Shown: positions 26,401 to 35,900 of the stretch, piece by piece
Layout of the letters: each line of letters starts with the position of its first letter
Position numbering within the stretch: position 1 is the first letter of the stretch
Assembly: GCF_042678945.1 (NCBI RefSeq)
Contig: NZ_JBHTLM010000002.1
Span: forward strand, 310,001-374,000
Direction: 5' to 3'
From: Fontibacillus puldeungensis
GTDB lineage: Bacteria > Bacillota > Bacilli > Paenibacillales > Paenibacillaceae
DNA length: 64,000 nt
Position numbers and translations under genes: made by a program
Notes under the pieces: generated by a model
Told to the model about the DNA's origin: nothing
The model's database searches: none
Seen by the model: the letters and a program-made list of their open reading frames with translations, nothing else

Positions 26401-26863
26401 CGCGGCGATGGCGGCGAAGCTGGATGCGGTGCTGGAGCAGTATCAGGATGAAGAGAAGTGGCTCGAAGAGTTCATTGAGGCGATGTATACCGGAACAGTA
26501 ACGAAAAAAGGCGCGCTATATGTATACGACCGTGATCCGGAAGAAGAGGCCTGGGAGCCTTTTGCCAATCTGATGAAGAGCCAGAACTATGTAGAGTACG
26601 AAGTGTTCGCTCATTTCAGAGGTCTTGAAGAGAAGAACCACAGCGCTCTCATGCGTAAATCGTCAAGACGGGCGGCGGAGCTGACGGCTTCCGAAAATAT
26701 CGAGCCGCTCATGCAAACGCTGGATGAGTTGGCCGAACGATTCCGTGAGGGGCGGGACTCGCTGGAATATGAAAAAGTCGAGCTGGCGAACGGTGAAGAT
26801 ATGTATCAGTTTTACAAGCAGGTTACTACGAAGCTGAACGACATTCGCAGAAGGCTGAAATAA
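23474..26863 (+). CDS. tubulin/FtsZ-like GTPase (Tubulin_2-like), 1129 residues
   Basis: The N-terminal region has the two nucleotide-binding signatures of the tubulin superfamily: IIGLGGTGIDALLRL at about 36-50 and TGLSGGTGSG at 185-194, the tubulin signature loop GGTGSG. The protein is far longer than FtsZ or TubZ (300-450 residues). The remaining 700 or so residues are helical (LEQTFLARAREEYIKAKKQL) with no recognised domain. This matches the Tubulin_2-like proteins known mainly from genome surveys. An AGGAGGACAAATTC site leads into the ATG. The next gene starts on its stop codon. It probably binds GTP and may polymerise; the beta-rich, VWA and GTPase neighbours suggest a membrane-linked assembly. 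Confidence 0.85.
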   Translation: MKPIVREHIQQLDVSLGGGIVSDKIRVDTIDNPILIIGLGGTGIDALLRLKYQINRRFRLPEDPLSKKKRDKPDNVEFLAFETNEQDRSKRYKGIGLDPINEFVLLSNPEIGGLLQNRSILEPYITDWLSPELSITDGMNGAAGVRQAGRLLLFTKINQVVQAIDKKIKTLSVGTNKKLMVFLLTGLSGGTGSGCFLDIAYIVRGIIERDHGSAGIDRVNILGYLFTPDINLSNKSLSEHTREYIKKNGYAALKELDYWMNVDHRGERFKQQYGNILNVNSPLPPFNLCHLISATNTEGKLLENAYDYCMNVTAENITNFMANEEKQSGEEFAIHDYISNIRTNIAQMNKVYPANYEYNIIGASSAVLPIEEMTTYLAYRLFDKMEKMFHQAPTQEEVEKFARKLGVDLDSIVKAFEARVPEPLPGFENSERLSYANVVKTQVVNMDTELEQTFLARAREEYIKAKKQLPGEMLEQFSDQIRRLFLHPEQGPFYVSRLLYTEKGFCLMKMLLSYVEALRENLVRIPRDIEAAQDLSQEKLGDAKSAFVSKEKKKNAYIEAKINEYWLHADVERTEQMIEFYEDLYDLLNRENNRIYSVFTEILNALSSIFSKNGEILTSGEEQVDHKGNKTYYWNIVSVPDISKVVSGIMEQKDSDDLIRDFASELLDHSNQWIKEQDIDIVSSISDFLSEKFGDLITKSMEDFLIIKYGQDEPIEKFVERHIASKLDEEAVPVFHLSNSTGNLHFPSWGFVSVPVQAPSILKGIRNYQNNAIGKSHFTVKESEVKNRIFWLNTRNGVPLFVYTPLKVYEESYERTILDKEGIGRHLVQTEKNNWTYLPSPIPEKSWGDTYVNSRVQSYNARVREEFTKALALKVVVEKDEDQNTSSRYSVVLTKPFSLQDKLAAYDMRLEAPKPNLGEVKRGAVELKRLLAEGLPQESAKDIFGSINEDLAQENLIRSPQLITVVRQEIAKYDEIAAMAAKLDAVLEQYQDEEKWLEEFIEAMYTGTVTKKGALYVYDRDPEEEAWEPFANLMKSQNYVEYEVFAHFRGLEEKNHSALMRKSSRRAAELTASENIEPLMQTLDELAERFREGRDSLEYEKVELANGEDMYQFYKQVTTKLNDIRRRLK

Positions 26864-29232
26864 TGGTTAGGCAGAAGCTGGAGCAGTTTGCTGCCGAATA
26901 TGACCGGGCTGAAGAGCGGCTTACTGGCAGAGGCGATGACCAGAGCAGCATTCATTATCCCGCCGTGTTTCTGTTTATCGGGGACAAAAGCCGCGAGGCC
27001 ACTCAGCCGATCATGCAGATGAATGAGAAGAGATGGGAAAACAGCGAGGGATTGATTTATATGTACGCAGGCTCTGCCGGGGAGCCTGCTACTGCTCGTC
27101 TGTTGGAGTATCATTTTCCCGAGATGGTCAAAAAGGATGCGGACTCGCATAAGCTGCGTCCTGAAATGTACCGGCAGTTTTATGCCGACAAGCAAGGCTT
27201 GCCGGAGCTTAACCGAATATTGAGGGAGGCCAGCGGATCGTTAGCGGAGTATGGAAGACTGTACCCGTCTTTTGATCGGGTTCGTCTTTCGATCATTACG
27301 CGGGTCGATGATCCGCTTAATGTGTTTGTTCCGGAAATATCGCTGCTCGCAGAAGCGATATTTCGCCAGTCGTTCAAGGCGGTGCAAATGGATTTGTACG
27401 CCTTGATTAACGAACGGGAAGGGGCTGAAGCTTTTGGGTACAGCAGCTCCCTTGGGGTGGCATTCCTGCGGGAGCTGAACCTGATGCAGCAGCCGGATTT
27501 CCAATTCACCGCCCCGCTGCATGTGACTGAAGATGGACTTTCTATCGCGGTTACCCATCCGCCTTCGCCATTATTTGACCTTGTTTATATTTTGTCGGAT
27601 CGCGATGAGCGGGGAATCGCCTCAACTGATGGAATGCAGAGCTGCTACGAGGCGATTTCCCATATCAGCCTGCTTAAGAACAGACATGATAAGGACCAAC
27701 CGTTTCACGCGAACAATGCCGCTTACAATAACACTTCTTTTAAAAACAACATTATGACGGAATCCGGGCGGCAGGGCTTTGTATCCGCCGGATTATCCAA
27801 GGTGAAACGGCCCAATCAGTCGATCGCGCATGCCGTGTTATATCACTTTTACAGGGGCTTGCTTGCAAGAGTGAAGCAGGAACCCTCATTATCTAATGCG
27901 GAGAAGCTGACTTTCTTCGGAGTGGATGGAGCGGCCTTGGATCGTGCTGCCGGGCAAATGATGCCCTTGGAGGAGCGCTTAGAAGAAATGCATGGCTTGA
28001 TGACGAATGACATCAGCTATGGGGCTATTCGCAAGCTGTCCCTGAAGGAAGCCGAGGAAGCTTTGTTCGGTGGCGGTGGTGAAGCCTTCTTCCGCAGCAA
28101 TTTTCAGGAGGAAGCAGCACGGCGCTTACAAGAGTTTCGTGCTGTTGAATGGCTCGACGCAGCGATTAAGCAGTCCCTTTCCCGTTATCCTGATGTTGGT
28201 GTTTTCGCCTTGGCTGCATGGACGGCGGATGAGACGACAAATGGTTCAACAGGAATCGTCGATCAGCTTAGAAACAGCCGGAGAGAAGTGGAGATGCTGC
28301 TGGCATCGGCCAAAGCCGAGTTGGAACAATTTCGGCAGGGCCGGGTGGAGGAACAGGGCATTCCGCGCCTCCCACTTATGGATCGGCACAATTTGCGAGC
28401 CTTGATTCGTTATTTGTTCAGCCAGGTATATTCCAGAAAGCGGGAAATCCTGATGCTGGAAACGAAGCTTATGCTGATCGTTAAGCTTGAAGAAGCGATT
28501 CTGCAATTACACGATCGGTACCGAGCCGTGACCCGGCAGCTCGAAACGATGGAACAAATGCTGCATGACACGGCGCTCGGCAGTATTAAGACCGCAGATG
28601 ATTACATCGGACAGAACATTATGGAGTACTATGAGCGGGTCACCGCAGACATTATGGAACAGTGGGAAAGCAAGCGGGGAAGACAGGCGTTTTTTGCTGA
28701 TAGCGCGATGGGGGATTCCCGCCGTTTGCTGGAGCATGGGATCGAGGGGCTGACGGATCGGCTCATTGAAGTGTGCCGCATGACGATTCTAACGTCACCG
28801 ATGTTCTCGCGTACGTTCGAGGAAGAATTGCTGCAGCGGGCTAACGTGACGATTGAATACGGCAACAAGACCGTACTCACTAAGGAAGAGTTGTTTAAGA
28901 AGCTGTACCGTATTTTGGAGGACAATGCCGCGATCCAGCTTCGGCTGTACGATTACACCCAGGAGCACCGTTATGAGGAAAAGTACGTATTCGGCGACTA
29001 TTCAAGCGAATTCGTACAGTACATTTTCCAGGCCGATGAGTCGTCCAGAATTTACAAGCTTGGATGTGTGCATGAGAAGCGAAGCAGCGGGGTGGAGAAG
29101 CTGAATCTGATGGGCGGCTTCCATCCTGAGGATCTGATGTATTACGTGAATGGAAAAGTATACTATGAAACTTATATCAAAAACGGGTATGAGTTTCACG
29201 GAATCGACAAATCCGGGCTGCCTGAGCTTTGA
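26863..29232 (+). CDS. tubulin-coupled partner protein of unknown family
   Basis: I do not recognise this 789-residue protein. No signal peptide, transmembrane segment, Walker motif or catalytic signature is visible. An N-terminal alpha/beta region (IHYPAVFLFIGD, LIYMYAGSAGEP) is followed by long helices (LRNSRREVEMLLASAKAELE, LMLIVKLEEAILQLHDRY). The N-terminal half has a block reminiscent of the tubulin-like protein's length and layout, but without a GGTGSG loop. Its ATG overlaps the tubulin gene's stop by one base (TAATG), so the two are made in a fixed ratio and likely form a complex. A repeat element separates it from the next gene. Confidence 0.75.
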   Translation: MVRQKLEQFAAEYDRAEERLTGRGDDQSSIHYPAVFLFIGDKSREATQPIMQMNEKRWENSEGLIYMYAGSAGEPATARLLEYHFPEMVKKDADSHKLRPEMYRQFYADKQGLPELNRILREASGSLAEYGRLYPSFDRVRLSIITRVDDPLNVFVPEISLLAEAIFRQSFKAVQMDLYALINEREGAEAFGYSSSLGVAFLRELNLMQQPDFQFTAPLHVTEDGLSIAVTHPPSPLFDLVYILSDRDERGIASTDGMQSCYEAISHISLLKNRHDKDQPFHANNAAYNNTSFKNNIMTESGRQGFVSAGLSKVKRPNQSIAHAVLYHFYRGLLARVKQEPSLSNAEKLTFFGVDGAALDRAAGQMMPLEERLEEMHGLMTNDISYGAIRKLSLKEAEEALFGGGGEAFFRSNFQEEAARRLQEFRAVEWLDAAIKQSLSRYPDVGVFALAAWTADETTNGSTGIVDQLRNSRREVEMLLASAKAELEQFRQGRVEEQGIPRLPLMDRHNLRALIRYLFSQVYSRKREILMLETKLMLIVKLEEAILQLHDRYRAVTRQLETMEQMLHDTALGSIKTADDYIGQNIMEYYERVTADIMEQWESKRGRQAFFADSAMGDSRRLLEHGIEGLTDRLIEVCRMTILTSPMFSRTFEEELLQRANVTIEYGNKTVLTKEELFKKLYRILEDNAAIQLRLYDYTQEHRYEEKYVFGDYSSEFVQYIFQADESSRIYKLGCVHEKRSSGVEKLNLMGGFHPEDLMYYVNGKVYYETYIKNGYEFHGIDKSGLPEL

Positions 29233-29434
29233 GATGACTTTTTGAACTACCGGTTCAATAAAAGTGCAAAAAGTCAGGTTTTGAGCACCGAGAAGGTTGG
29301 ATGAAGCTAGGGACTGAGTAGCGGAGCGTAGATAGATCTACGTGAGCAACGGAAGGCCCGGCTGAATTCAAGATTCGATGTCGAGCCCTCTTCTTGACCT
29401 GCTTCGTGATCGAAAGATGACTTTTTGAACTACC
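29233..29434. repeat. 183-bp intergenic element bounded by 19-bp direct repeats
   Basis: GATGACTTTTTGAACTACC occurs identically at 29233-29251 and 29416-29434. Between them lies a non-coding sequence with inverted pieces: TTGAAC/GTTCAA near the left end, TGACTTTTT answered by AAAAAGTCA, and GTAGATAGATCTAC in the middle. It separates the 789-residue partner from the second VWA gene. Confidence 0.6.
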
Positions 29435-29457
29435 TCTTTTTGGAAGGAAGTGCACAA

Positions 29458-30747
29458 ATGCAGCGTAAAATAAATTGGCTTCTGGTGCTGTTCAGCCTTA
29501 TCGGCGGGGCTATTGGGGCTGTGATCGGCGAACTGCTGCTTGGGGAGCTTTCAGGCAGACTGCCCGGGTTTGTTGTGATTGGGCTCTACTTTGGCATCCT
29601 AGCCTTATCCATCGGGATTTGCTGTCTGATCGCGGAAACGATCTCCCCGCGGCTGAACGGTGCATCTTGGAGGCAACGGTATGTCGGTACTTCATGGAAG
29701 CTGCTCGTTCCGGTCACTTTGGTTATGCTTTTGTTAGCGGGTGCAGCCTTTGAATTTTTATATGAGCTGAATATAAACCGGGCGAAAACGGTTAAAGATA
29801 TTGTCCTGATTATCGATAATTCCGGGAGCATGCATGAGACCGATCCCGATGATCACCGTTATGAAGCGGCAAAATCCCTGATTGGAAAAATGGATAGCAG
29901 CAAGCAGGTTGCGGTCATTGTGTTCAATGATCAGCCTGAGCTCATCCAGCCTTTTGTCCGTGTGCGCGATCAGGGTGCCAAAGATAAGGTATACGCCGCA
30001 ATTGATGAGCTTAAGCCTACGGATGCGGGAACAGATATCGGCGAGGCGCTGCAAGCCTCGATGGAGCAGATCAAAGGGCAGTCCGGCTCAAGAGGTGCTA
30101 TGGCGATCCTGCTATCAGACGGGGTCAGCGACGTCAATCTGGCGAAAGTGCTGCCGGACTACAAGGATCGAGGCGTGGCCGTAAATACTATCGGTCTTGG
30201 TCTTAGCGCCCCTGGCGGCAATGTGGAGGGGGCAGAACTACTCAAAGAAATCGCCTCTCAGACAGGTGGACAATATTATGATGAAGCGGATGCGTCTAAT
30301 CTAACTTTTGTATTCCAGAAAATTTATGACAACCTGGATGAACGTACTTTAGTTACGGAACGTACTGGGACGATGGAGAATAGTCCGTACTATATGATAC
30401 TCCGAATCGTGTTTGTACTCGGACTTGGGGCGCTCATTGGCTTAGCGCTGGGAATGATGTTCGATAACCGGCATTTAGCTAGAAGCTTTACGATTGGCGG
30501 AGCCGTATCGGGTTTACTGGCGGGTATCCTGCTGGAGCAGAGCCTCGGCGGCTGGCCCGTGGGGGACGCTATGATCCGGTTATTAGCCTGCCTACTTCTT
30601 GCGGCTGTGATGACGATGTTCACCTTTGTCGTGCCGATTGAAACGAATGGTGCTCGGGCCGCCATGCGTCGCAGAGGAGCTGCGATTCAGAACGGCGCGT
30701 CCGGAAATCAGGAGCCTGTCAGAAATAGGCGTAATAGTGGATTCTAA
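29458..30747 (+). CDS. multi-spanning membrane VWA protein
   Basis: The 429-residue protein has three transmembrane segments (about 5-24, 36-60, 80-101), a VWA domain (about 112-300) and three more transmembrane segments at the C-terminus. The metal site is intact: DNSGS at 120-124, Thr in DAGTDIGEAL and Asp in LLSDGVSD. With three segments before it the VWA domain is most likely outside the cell, though topology is unproven. The start at 29458 follows TTGGAAGGAAG; in-frame starts further upstream lie inside the repeat. It is only 20 bp from the next gene. It shares the VWA fold with the first gene of the set but not its build. Confidence 0.8.
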   Translation: MQRKINWLLVLFSLIGGAIGAVIGELLLGELSGRLPGFVVIGLYFGILALSIGICCLIAETISPRLNGASWRQRYVGTSWKLLVPVTLVMLLLAGAAFEFLYELNINRAKTVKDIVLIIDNSGSMHETDPDDHRYEAAKSLIGKMDSSKQVAVIVFNDQPELIQPFVRVRDQGAKDKVYAAIDELKPTDAGTDIGEALQASMEQIKGQSGSRGAMAILLSDGVSDVNLAKVLPDYKDRGVAVNTIGLGLSAPGGNVEGAELLKEIASQTGGQYYDEADASNLTFVFQKIYDNLDERTLVTERTGTMENSPYYMILRIVFVLGLGALIGLALGMMFDNRHLARSFTIGGAVSGLLAGILLEQSLGGWPVGDAMIRLLACLLLAAVMTMFTFVVPIETNGARAAMRRRGAAIQNGASGNQEPVRNRRNSGF

Positions 30748-30767
30748 AGACGAAGGGAGGGTGAGCG

Positions 30768-31415
30768 ATGCGGTTCGTCGAGGCGGAAGAGGGCTTACCG
30801 TTCATAACTCAGCTTAGTTACAAGATCGATGAGGATCGCTGCAAGCTTCAGTGGCAGTGGCCTGAAGGAATCCAGGCCGTTTATATCGATAAAAGGTCTA
30901 CAGGTCGGGAGCAGCAGGGGGACTATCGCTACCCTCCCTCTACCTCTGGATTGAAGCTGTATACCCGTGAAGAATACAAAGCGGCGGGAGGCTATTATGA
31001 CCGGATAGACACGATTGGATGGATCGCCTACACGGTTTATGCCTGCATCATGGATGATGGCGACAAACGCCTGGTCTATCAGCCTGACGCACAGAACAAC
31101 GTGGAATTCAGCACGGGCCGGGCCAAAATCCGCTATTCTATTTCTCATAAGAGCGGCCTGCTGCGAAAATATAAGACGGTGCAAATATCGGTGCTTGCAG
31201 AAGTAGAGATTCCTAAAGAAGCGCTTTGTTATGTGAAAAAGCAGGGCAATTATCCGGTAAGTTTAGATGACGGCACAGTATATCCTTTTCTGAGAGATTT
31301 CCCGCCGGGCAGAAGTACATTGCCTCCGATTGAGGTGGGAAAGAACGATTTCGTAAGGCTGTTCTTCACCGATGGCCCCAAATACGGAAAATTGTATGAG
31401 CTGATTCCGGAATAA
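30768..31415 (+). CDS. small beta-rich protein of the GTPase/VWA locus
   Basis: A 215-residue protein with no signal peptide, transmembrane segment or known motif. Alternating strands such as CKLQWQWPEGIQAVYIDKR, AKIRYSISHK and KTVQISVLAEVEI suggest a beta-sandwich of the fibronectin type III/Ig sort in the first half and a second beta domain after it. It follows the membrane VWA gene at 20 bp with an AGGGAGGGTG site. Small beta proteins next to VWA and GTPase genes often act as adaptors; that is inference. Confidence 0.62.
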   Translation: MRFVEAEEGLPFITQLSYKIDEDRCKLQWQWPEGIQAVYIDKRSTGREQQGDYRYPPSTSGLKLYTREEYKAAGGYYDRIDTIGWIAYTVYACIMDDGDKRLVYQPDAQNNVEFSTGRAKIRYSISHKSGLLRKYKTVQISVLAEVEIPKEALCYVKKQGNYPVSLDDGTVYPFLRDFPPGRSTLPPIEVGKNDFVRLFFTDGPKYGKLYELIPE

Positions 31416-31495
31416 ATGAAGTGCTATATAAGCTGAACATAAATGATTGGACGGATAGAGGCAGACGGGTGAAATGTTTCTTACGATCGCTGTTG

Positions 31496-31540
31496 TTCCC
31501 GAATTTCTATGATTAAATAAATCATGGTAGAAATCCGGGA
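31496..31540. other. hairpin 1 in the gap before the GTPase gene
   Basis: TTCCCGAATTTCTATGATT pairs with AATCATGGTAGAAATCCGGG and its tail around AAATA, with small bulges. There is no clear T run after it. Confidence 0.5.
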
Positions 31541-31572
31541 ACAAAGGCGACCAAGGCATATGCTTCCGAAGT

Positions 31573-31594
31573 AGCTTTCTTACAGAAAGCTTTT
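31573..31594 (+). terminator. hairpin 2, short terminator-like stem
   Basis: AGCTTTCT and AGAAAGCT pair around TAC and are followed by TTT, a compact candidate terminator for the upstream VWA-tubulin transcript. Confidence 0.5.
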
Positions 31595-31619
31595 AGCTTC
31601 TTCAGAATCATTTCACCCA

Positions 31620-31661
31620 GGTTCAATATTCTAAAATGTGTATGGTTTAGAATATTGAACC
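31620..31661. promoter_or_regulatory. hairpin 3, perfect 16-bp inverted repeat
   Basis: GGTTCAATATTCTAAA and TTTAGAATATTGAACC pair perfectly around 10 nt, 62 bp before the GTPase start. No T run follows closely, so it may be an operator or leader hairpin rather than a terminator. The gap 31416-31722 holds no gene, and these three structures suggest the downstream pair is regulated separately. Confidence 0.5.
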
Positions 31662-31722
31662 CTCTTGCCTGTATTCCGTACCTTTTTTAGTTCAGCATAT
31701 ATAGCAAGGAGGAGGTAACACG

Positions 31723-32979
31723 ATGGGTCTGTTTGATTTGTTTAAAAAGAAATCCCACGCCGAAGAGCGGCCGCTATTTTATGCTATTGTCTGCCCTTAT
31801 TGCTTTAGTAAATTCGAGCCGGACGAAGTCGTATTTAGAGCGACGCATCATCGTGAAGATGATGAAGATTACGCGCTTGGCGAGGACGAAGTTCTTAACA
31901 AATACAGGGAGAGATTTGGTCTCGATACCGTCTACGATATGGAGGCTATTTTGCGTCCCCAAGACGTTCCTGAGGAGCATTTGATTTATTCGGATCATGT
32001 TCTGGTCGGTCTGAATGACCGATACGGGGAAGTAACACGGCGCAGATTATGTCCGCATTGCCATAATGAGCTTCCGGTAACTGCTGGCAAGGTGCCGAGC
32101 AATATTATATCTATTATCGGGGCTTCCCAGGTGGGGAAATCCGTTTATATGACTTCACTGATTCACACGCTGCAGAATATGACGGCAGATCATTTTGACG
32201 CGGCCTGCATGCCGCTAAACGCCGAAATCAGTCGAAAATTCCGCACATTATATGAAGAGCCACTGTTTGAGCGCGGCGATCTCTTGGCATCAACACAGAA
32301 AGAGAAAATGCAGGAGCCGTTTATTTTTCAGTTCGTATTCAAGGATGAATCGAAGCCTCCGCTAACGCTTGTTTTCTTCGATGTTGCGGGTGAAGGAATG
32401 GTCGATCAAGATTATCTTGGTTTGCACGGGCAGCATATCAAGAACTCCTCCGGCCTGTTGTTCATGGTCGATCCGCTGCAAATCCGTTCGATTCGGGAAA
32501 AAATCCGCATCAATGTTGGAGATCAGCCGGGGGAATGGGTGTCGCAATACGACGAGCCACGTGATGTGGTACTGACGATGTTCGGGGATTTTATCGCTTA
32601 TGAAGACAAAGGGAAGACAGATATACCGACCGCGGTTGTGTTGACGAAGAGCGATATGCTTCACTCCTTAAAGGATGAAGAAGGAGAGTATATTAAATCG
32701 AACAGCAACATTTTCAATAATGTGGTGCATCGTAAATATTTTAATATCACCGAATTTGAAAATATCGATGGTGAAATTCGCCGCTTTATTGAGAAGGTGG
32801 ACCGCCCATTCAAAGGCACGATGGACGTCTATTTCAAAAATACCGGGTATTTCGCGGTATCTGCGCTCGGTAGTAATCCAATTGACCAAAAACTGCAAAA
32901 TGTCGTGCAGCCGATTCGCGTGGACGAACCGTTTATTTGGCTGCTATACAAATTGAACTATATTGAGGGGAGAGATTGA
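31723..32979 (+). CDS. zinc-ribbon P-loop GTPase, DO-GTPase-like
   Basis: The 418-residue protein has cysteine pairs at 24/27 (CPYC) and 110/113 (CPHC) that can form a zinc ribbon split by about 80 residues. A GTPase domain follows: P-loop GASQVGKS at 133-140, switch II-like FFDVAGEG near 224 and a TKSD base-recognition motif near 307. This looks like the double-GTPase (DO-GTPase) group of the TRAFAC class described in bacterial conflict systems. An AAGGAGGAGGT site precedes the ATG. Its stop is two bases before the start of the GAP1-like gene, the usual partner. GTP binding is well supported; the effector role is inference. Confidence 0.78.
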   Translation: MGLFDLFKKKSHAEERPLFYAIVCPYCFSKFEPDEVVFRATHHREDDEDYALGEDEVLNKYRERFGLDTVYDMEAILRPQDVPEEHLIYSDHVLVGLNDRYGEVTRRRLCPHCHNELPVTAGKVPSNIISIIGASQVGKSVYMTSLIHTLQNMTADHFDAACMPLNAEISRKFRTLYEEPLFERGDLLASTQKEKMQEPFIFQFVFKDESKPPLTLVFFDVAGEGMVDQDYLGLHGQHIKNSSGLLFMVDPLQIRSIREKIRINVGDQPGEWVSQYDEPRDVVLTMFGDFIAYEDKGKTDIPTAVVLTKSDMLHSLKDEEGEYIKSNSNIFNNVVHRKYFNITEFENIDGEIRRFIEKVDRPFKGTMDVYFKNTGYFAVSALGSNPIDQKLQNVVQPIRVDEPFIWLLYKLNYIEGRD

Positions 32980-32981
32980 TC

Positions 32982-35900
32982 ATGAGGCAATTCTCTCCCG
33001 TAATGATTCAGCAGCAGCTTTATACCCGCGAGCGGAGCGGTATATTTCGTGGAACGGAAGGCTTTGATACGGTCGCAGCTTCGGACGGTCTTGACCCCAT
33101 ATTCATTAAGAAACAGCTTCATCCGTTCTGCGGGTATGATGCTCCTGCCGAATTGACCTCTCGGGGTATCAAGGAAGCTGCCAGTTACCCGCCTGCAATT
33201 CATTTATTTCATGCCGAAGGCGGGGAAACGGTACTGGGGCGCAGCGTATATCAGCCGGTGGACTTTACTGGCCTGCGCAGCGCGTTTCTTACGCATAATT
33301 ACGTCATTCCGTCCGCCCGGCTGGATGAAATCGTGACCGATTATGGCCGTTATCTTGAAGCGGATTTTGCCGAGAAATACTACCCGGAAATTGGCCGGGA
33401 ATTGCCGGAGCTGGAGAACCTTCCGCAGATGTCGGAAAGACCGCAGTATCAGCCGAGCCCTCTCTTCGGTCTTCCGGCGGGGAAACTGCTGGATGAGCTG
33501 AAGCTCGGCGAGCAGGGTTTTAAACGGCTGCTGTTTGCCGTAATGACGGCTGTCGGAGAAGGAAGAAAAAAGGTGTATGTGGCGCTGGATGTTCCACCGG
33601 AACAGATTTCGCAATATGCCCTGGCGCTACTTAAAGTGCTGTTCGCCTGCCTGCCGTTCGAGCTGCGTCGACGCATAGGATTCATTACATATGCCAAGGA
33701 GCCGCAGAGTCGAAAGTTTATCCATCTGCAATTTGTGGAACGCGGCAGCCTCCGCCCGGGTGACCGGGAAATTGAAAAGGAATATGTATTCGATCTCGCT
33801 TCAGGACGGATGCCACAGGACGAGGTGGATGAAGGAAGACAGCCCTATCTCGATTTCGTTTGGAGTAGGCTCGGCGAGCTTGAAAGCCTGAAGGAGTTTC
33901 ACCGTTTTGCGGATGATATGCTCTCGGGAAGAGAAATGCAGAGTCGGGCATTGTTATCTGTCTACCACGAGCTATGTGTGTTTTATCAGATTGAAGCGGA
34001 TCGTTGGGATTTATATGAAAATCATAAGCTAACGGTGCTGCGGGGCTTGCTCAGTTATCTGGAGCCCGTAGGCTCGGCGGATTCCATAATTCGGCTGAAT
34101 GATATATTTCTTGCCGCCTTTGACCGGGAATTTGACAGGGTCAAGCAGCAAAATATAGCTGAACTTGAGGTAGTGGAATGCTTCCGGGATTATTACCGGC
34201 TGGATCGCAGAAATTATGGCCCCAAGCTTGTCAACTATTTGATTCTTGCCATTAACAACACGTTGACAGAAGGCAATACGGAACTTGCCTATTCGTTGTA
34301 CGCTCTAGTCGAGAGCCAGCCTGAATTGAGTAGGGCCTTTTTTGACACGGTCCTGAAGCATGGCGAGCTGTCTACCCGGTTGTTTGAGCCATATATTCAG
34401 AATAAGCTTGCGGAAGCACATGAGCCTAAAGAGGTTCTGAACATTGTGCATGGCTGGGCAGTGGCCCATTCCGAATTGATGCGGAACGCTTCATTTAAGG
34501 AATGTGCTGCTACTGGACTAACAGAGAAGCTTCGTAAGCAGCAGAGTTTATTGCCGGCCGTACATATGGTGCTGGAGAATATCGGAAAATGGAAGGAAAC
34601 GGATTTACTTGATAGTGGGATGACGTTGGCGGATTCGGAACTGGTGGAGCGGCTCTCGCTTACAGCCAAGGGTCTGCTTCTGGATCAACTGGAGCTGGAC
34701 AAGCTAACCCGGGATCAGGTGGTATCCGCGGCGTTTTTAGGCAAAGCGGATGCGTTTGCCGGTCTGCAGCTTGAGGGGCGTCAGCGTAGTCTGGTTGCCA
34801 TGCTGCAGGTGCTGTACGAATGGTTTACTCAGCGTGATCCGAAGGAAGATATTTTTCGGAAATTGTCCCCAGGCGACAAGAAGCGGGTTCAGGAGCTTGG
34901 TCGCAGATGGCTGCAGTCCAGTATCGAAGTGGCGCAGTTTGGGAGAATCGTGCTGGCGTTCCAGCAAGAGGCGGATCATGGTCCAGCCACTTATAATCAA
35001 GTGTTGGACTATCTCCAGCGGTATGCACATGAAAAGGAGACAATTTACGAGTTCATGCTTTGGTCGCAAGGCCAGCCGTGGTTTTTGGAATCCCGAGCTA
35101 TTGCTCCTGCATACTCCTCGGCGATTTTGACATATTTTGAAAAACATGACCGAGACGCGTTTAAGAGTAAGGATTACCGGAACCGCTACTTCGGTAAAGC
35201 GGGAGCACAGCTGGCGAAGGTATTTGCCGGGGCACAAATGGAGTTATCCTCGCCGCTCAAACGATTTCTAGCGCAAAATGGGAAAAAGGTCAGAATGACC
35301 CTGCTTATTTTAGCCTCTTGCCTTGTTGTAGTTGCGGGTGTCTTAGTTGTCTTGCAGCAGCAAGGGGTCTTTGAACCAAAAGCGCCTGTTGAAGCAACTC
35401 CGCCGCAGGCTCCAGCTTCATCTCCGGAACCTGAAGTGTTTGTTTATGCCGACAAAGTCATAGGTGGAGACGGAAAGGAAACGACTTCGCTTGTTTTTCT
35501 GTTTTCCGGGGAAGATCAGTGTAAGGCTTTTGTTCCCTCTGCATTGACAATCGAGTCACCGGGCAAGTCCGCACAGCAGTTTATGAACTTGAAGTACAAG
35601 GCGAGCTGTGCGGTTGAGAGTAATGGCACCGGTAATGCGGGGGCGCCCGAAGGGGTAAATCAAGGAGCCGACGACAAGAAAAATGCCACGAAAACGGAAG
35701 GAAAGCAGGAAGCCAGTCAATCCGATAAATCCGGGCAATCCGGAAATACAAAAACCGATGCCACTGACTCCGCCGATAAAACCAAAGCAACCGACACAAA
35801 AAATAAAACCGCAGCGGATAAGGCCGTCACTTCTGACGCCAATAAGCTGGGTGACGCTTCTAAGCCCGATAAGTCTGCCAGCGCAAAGAACGACGTAACG

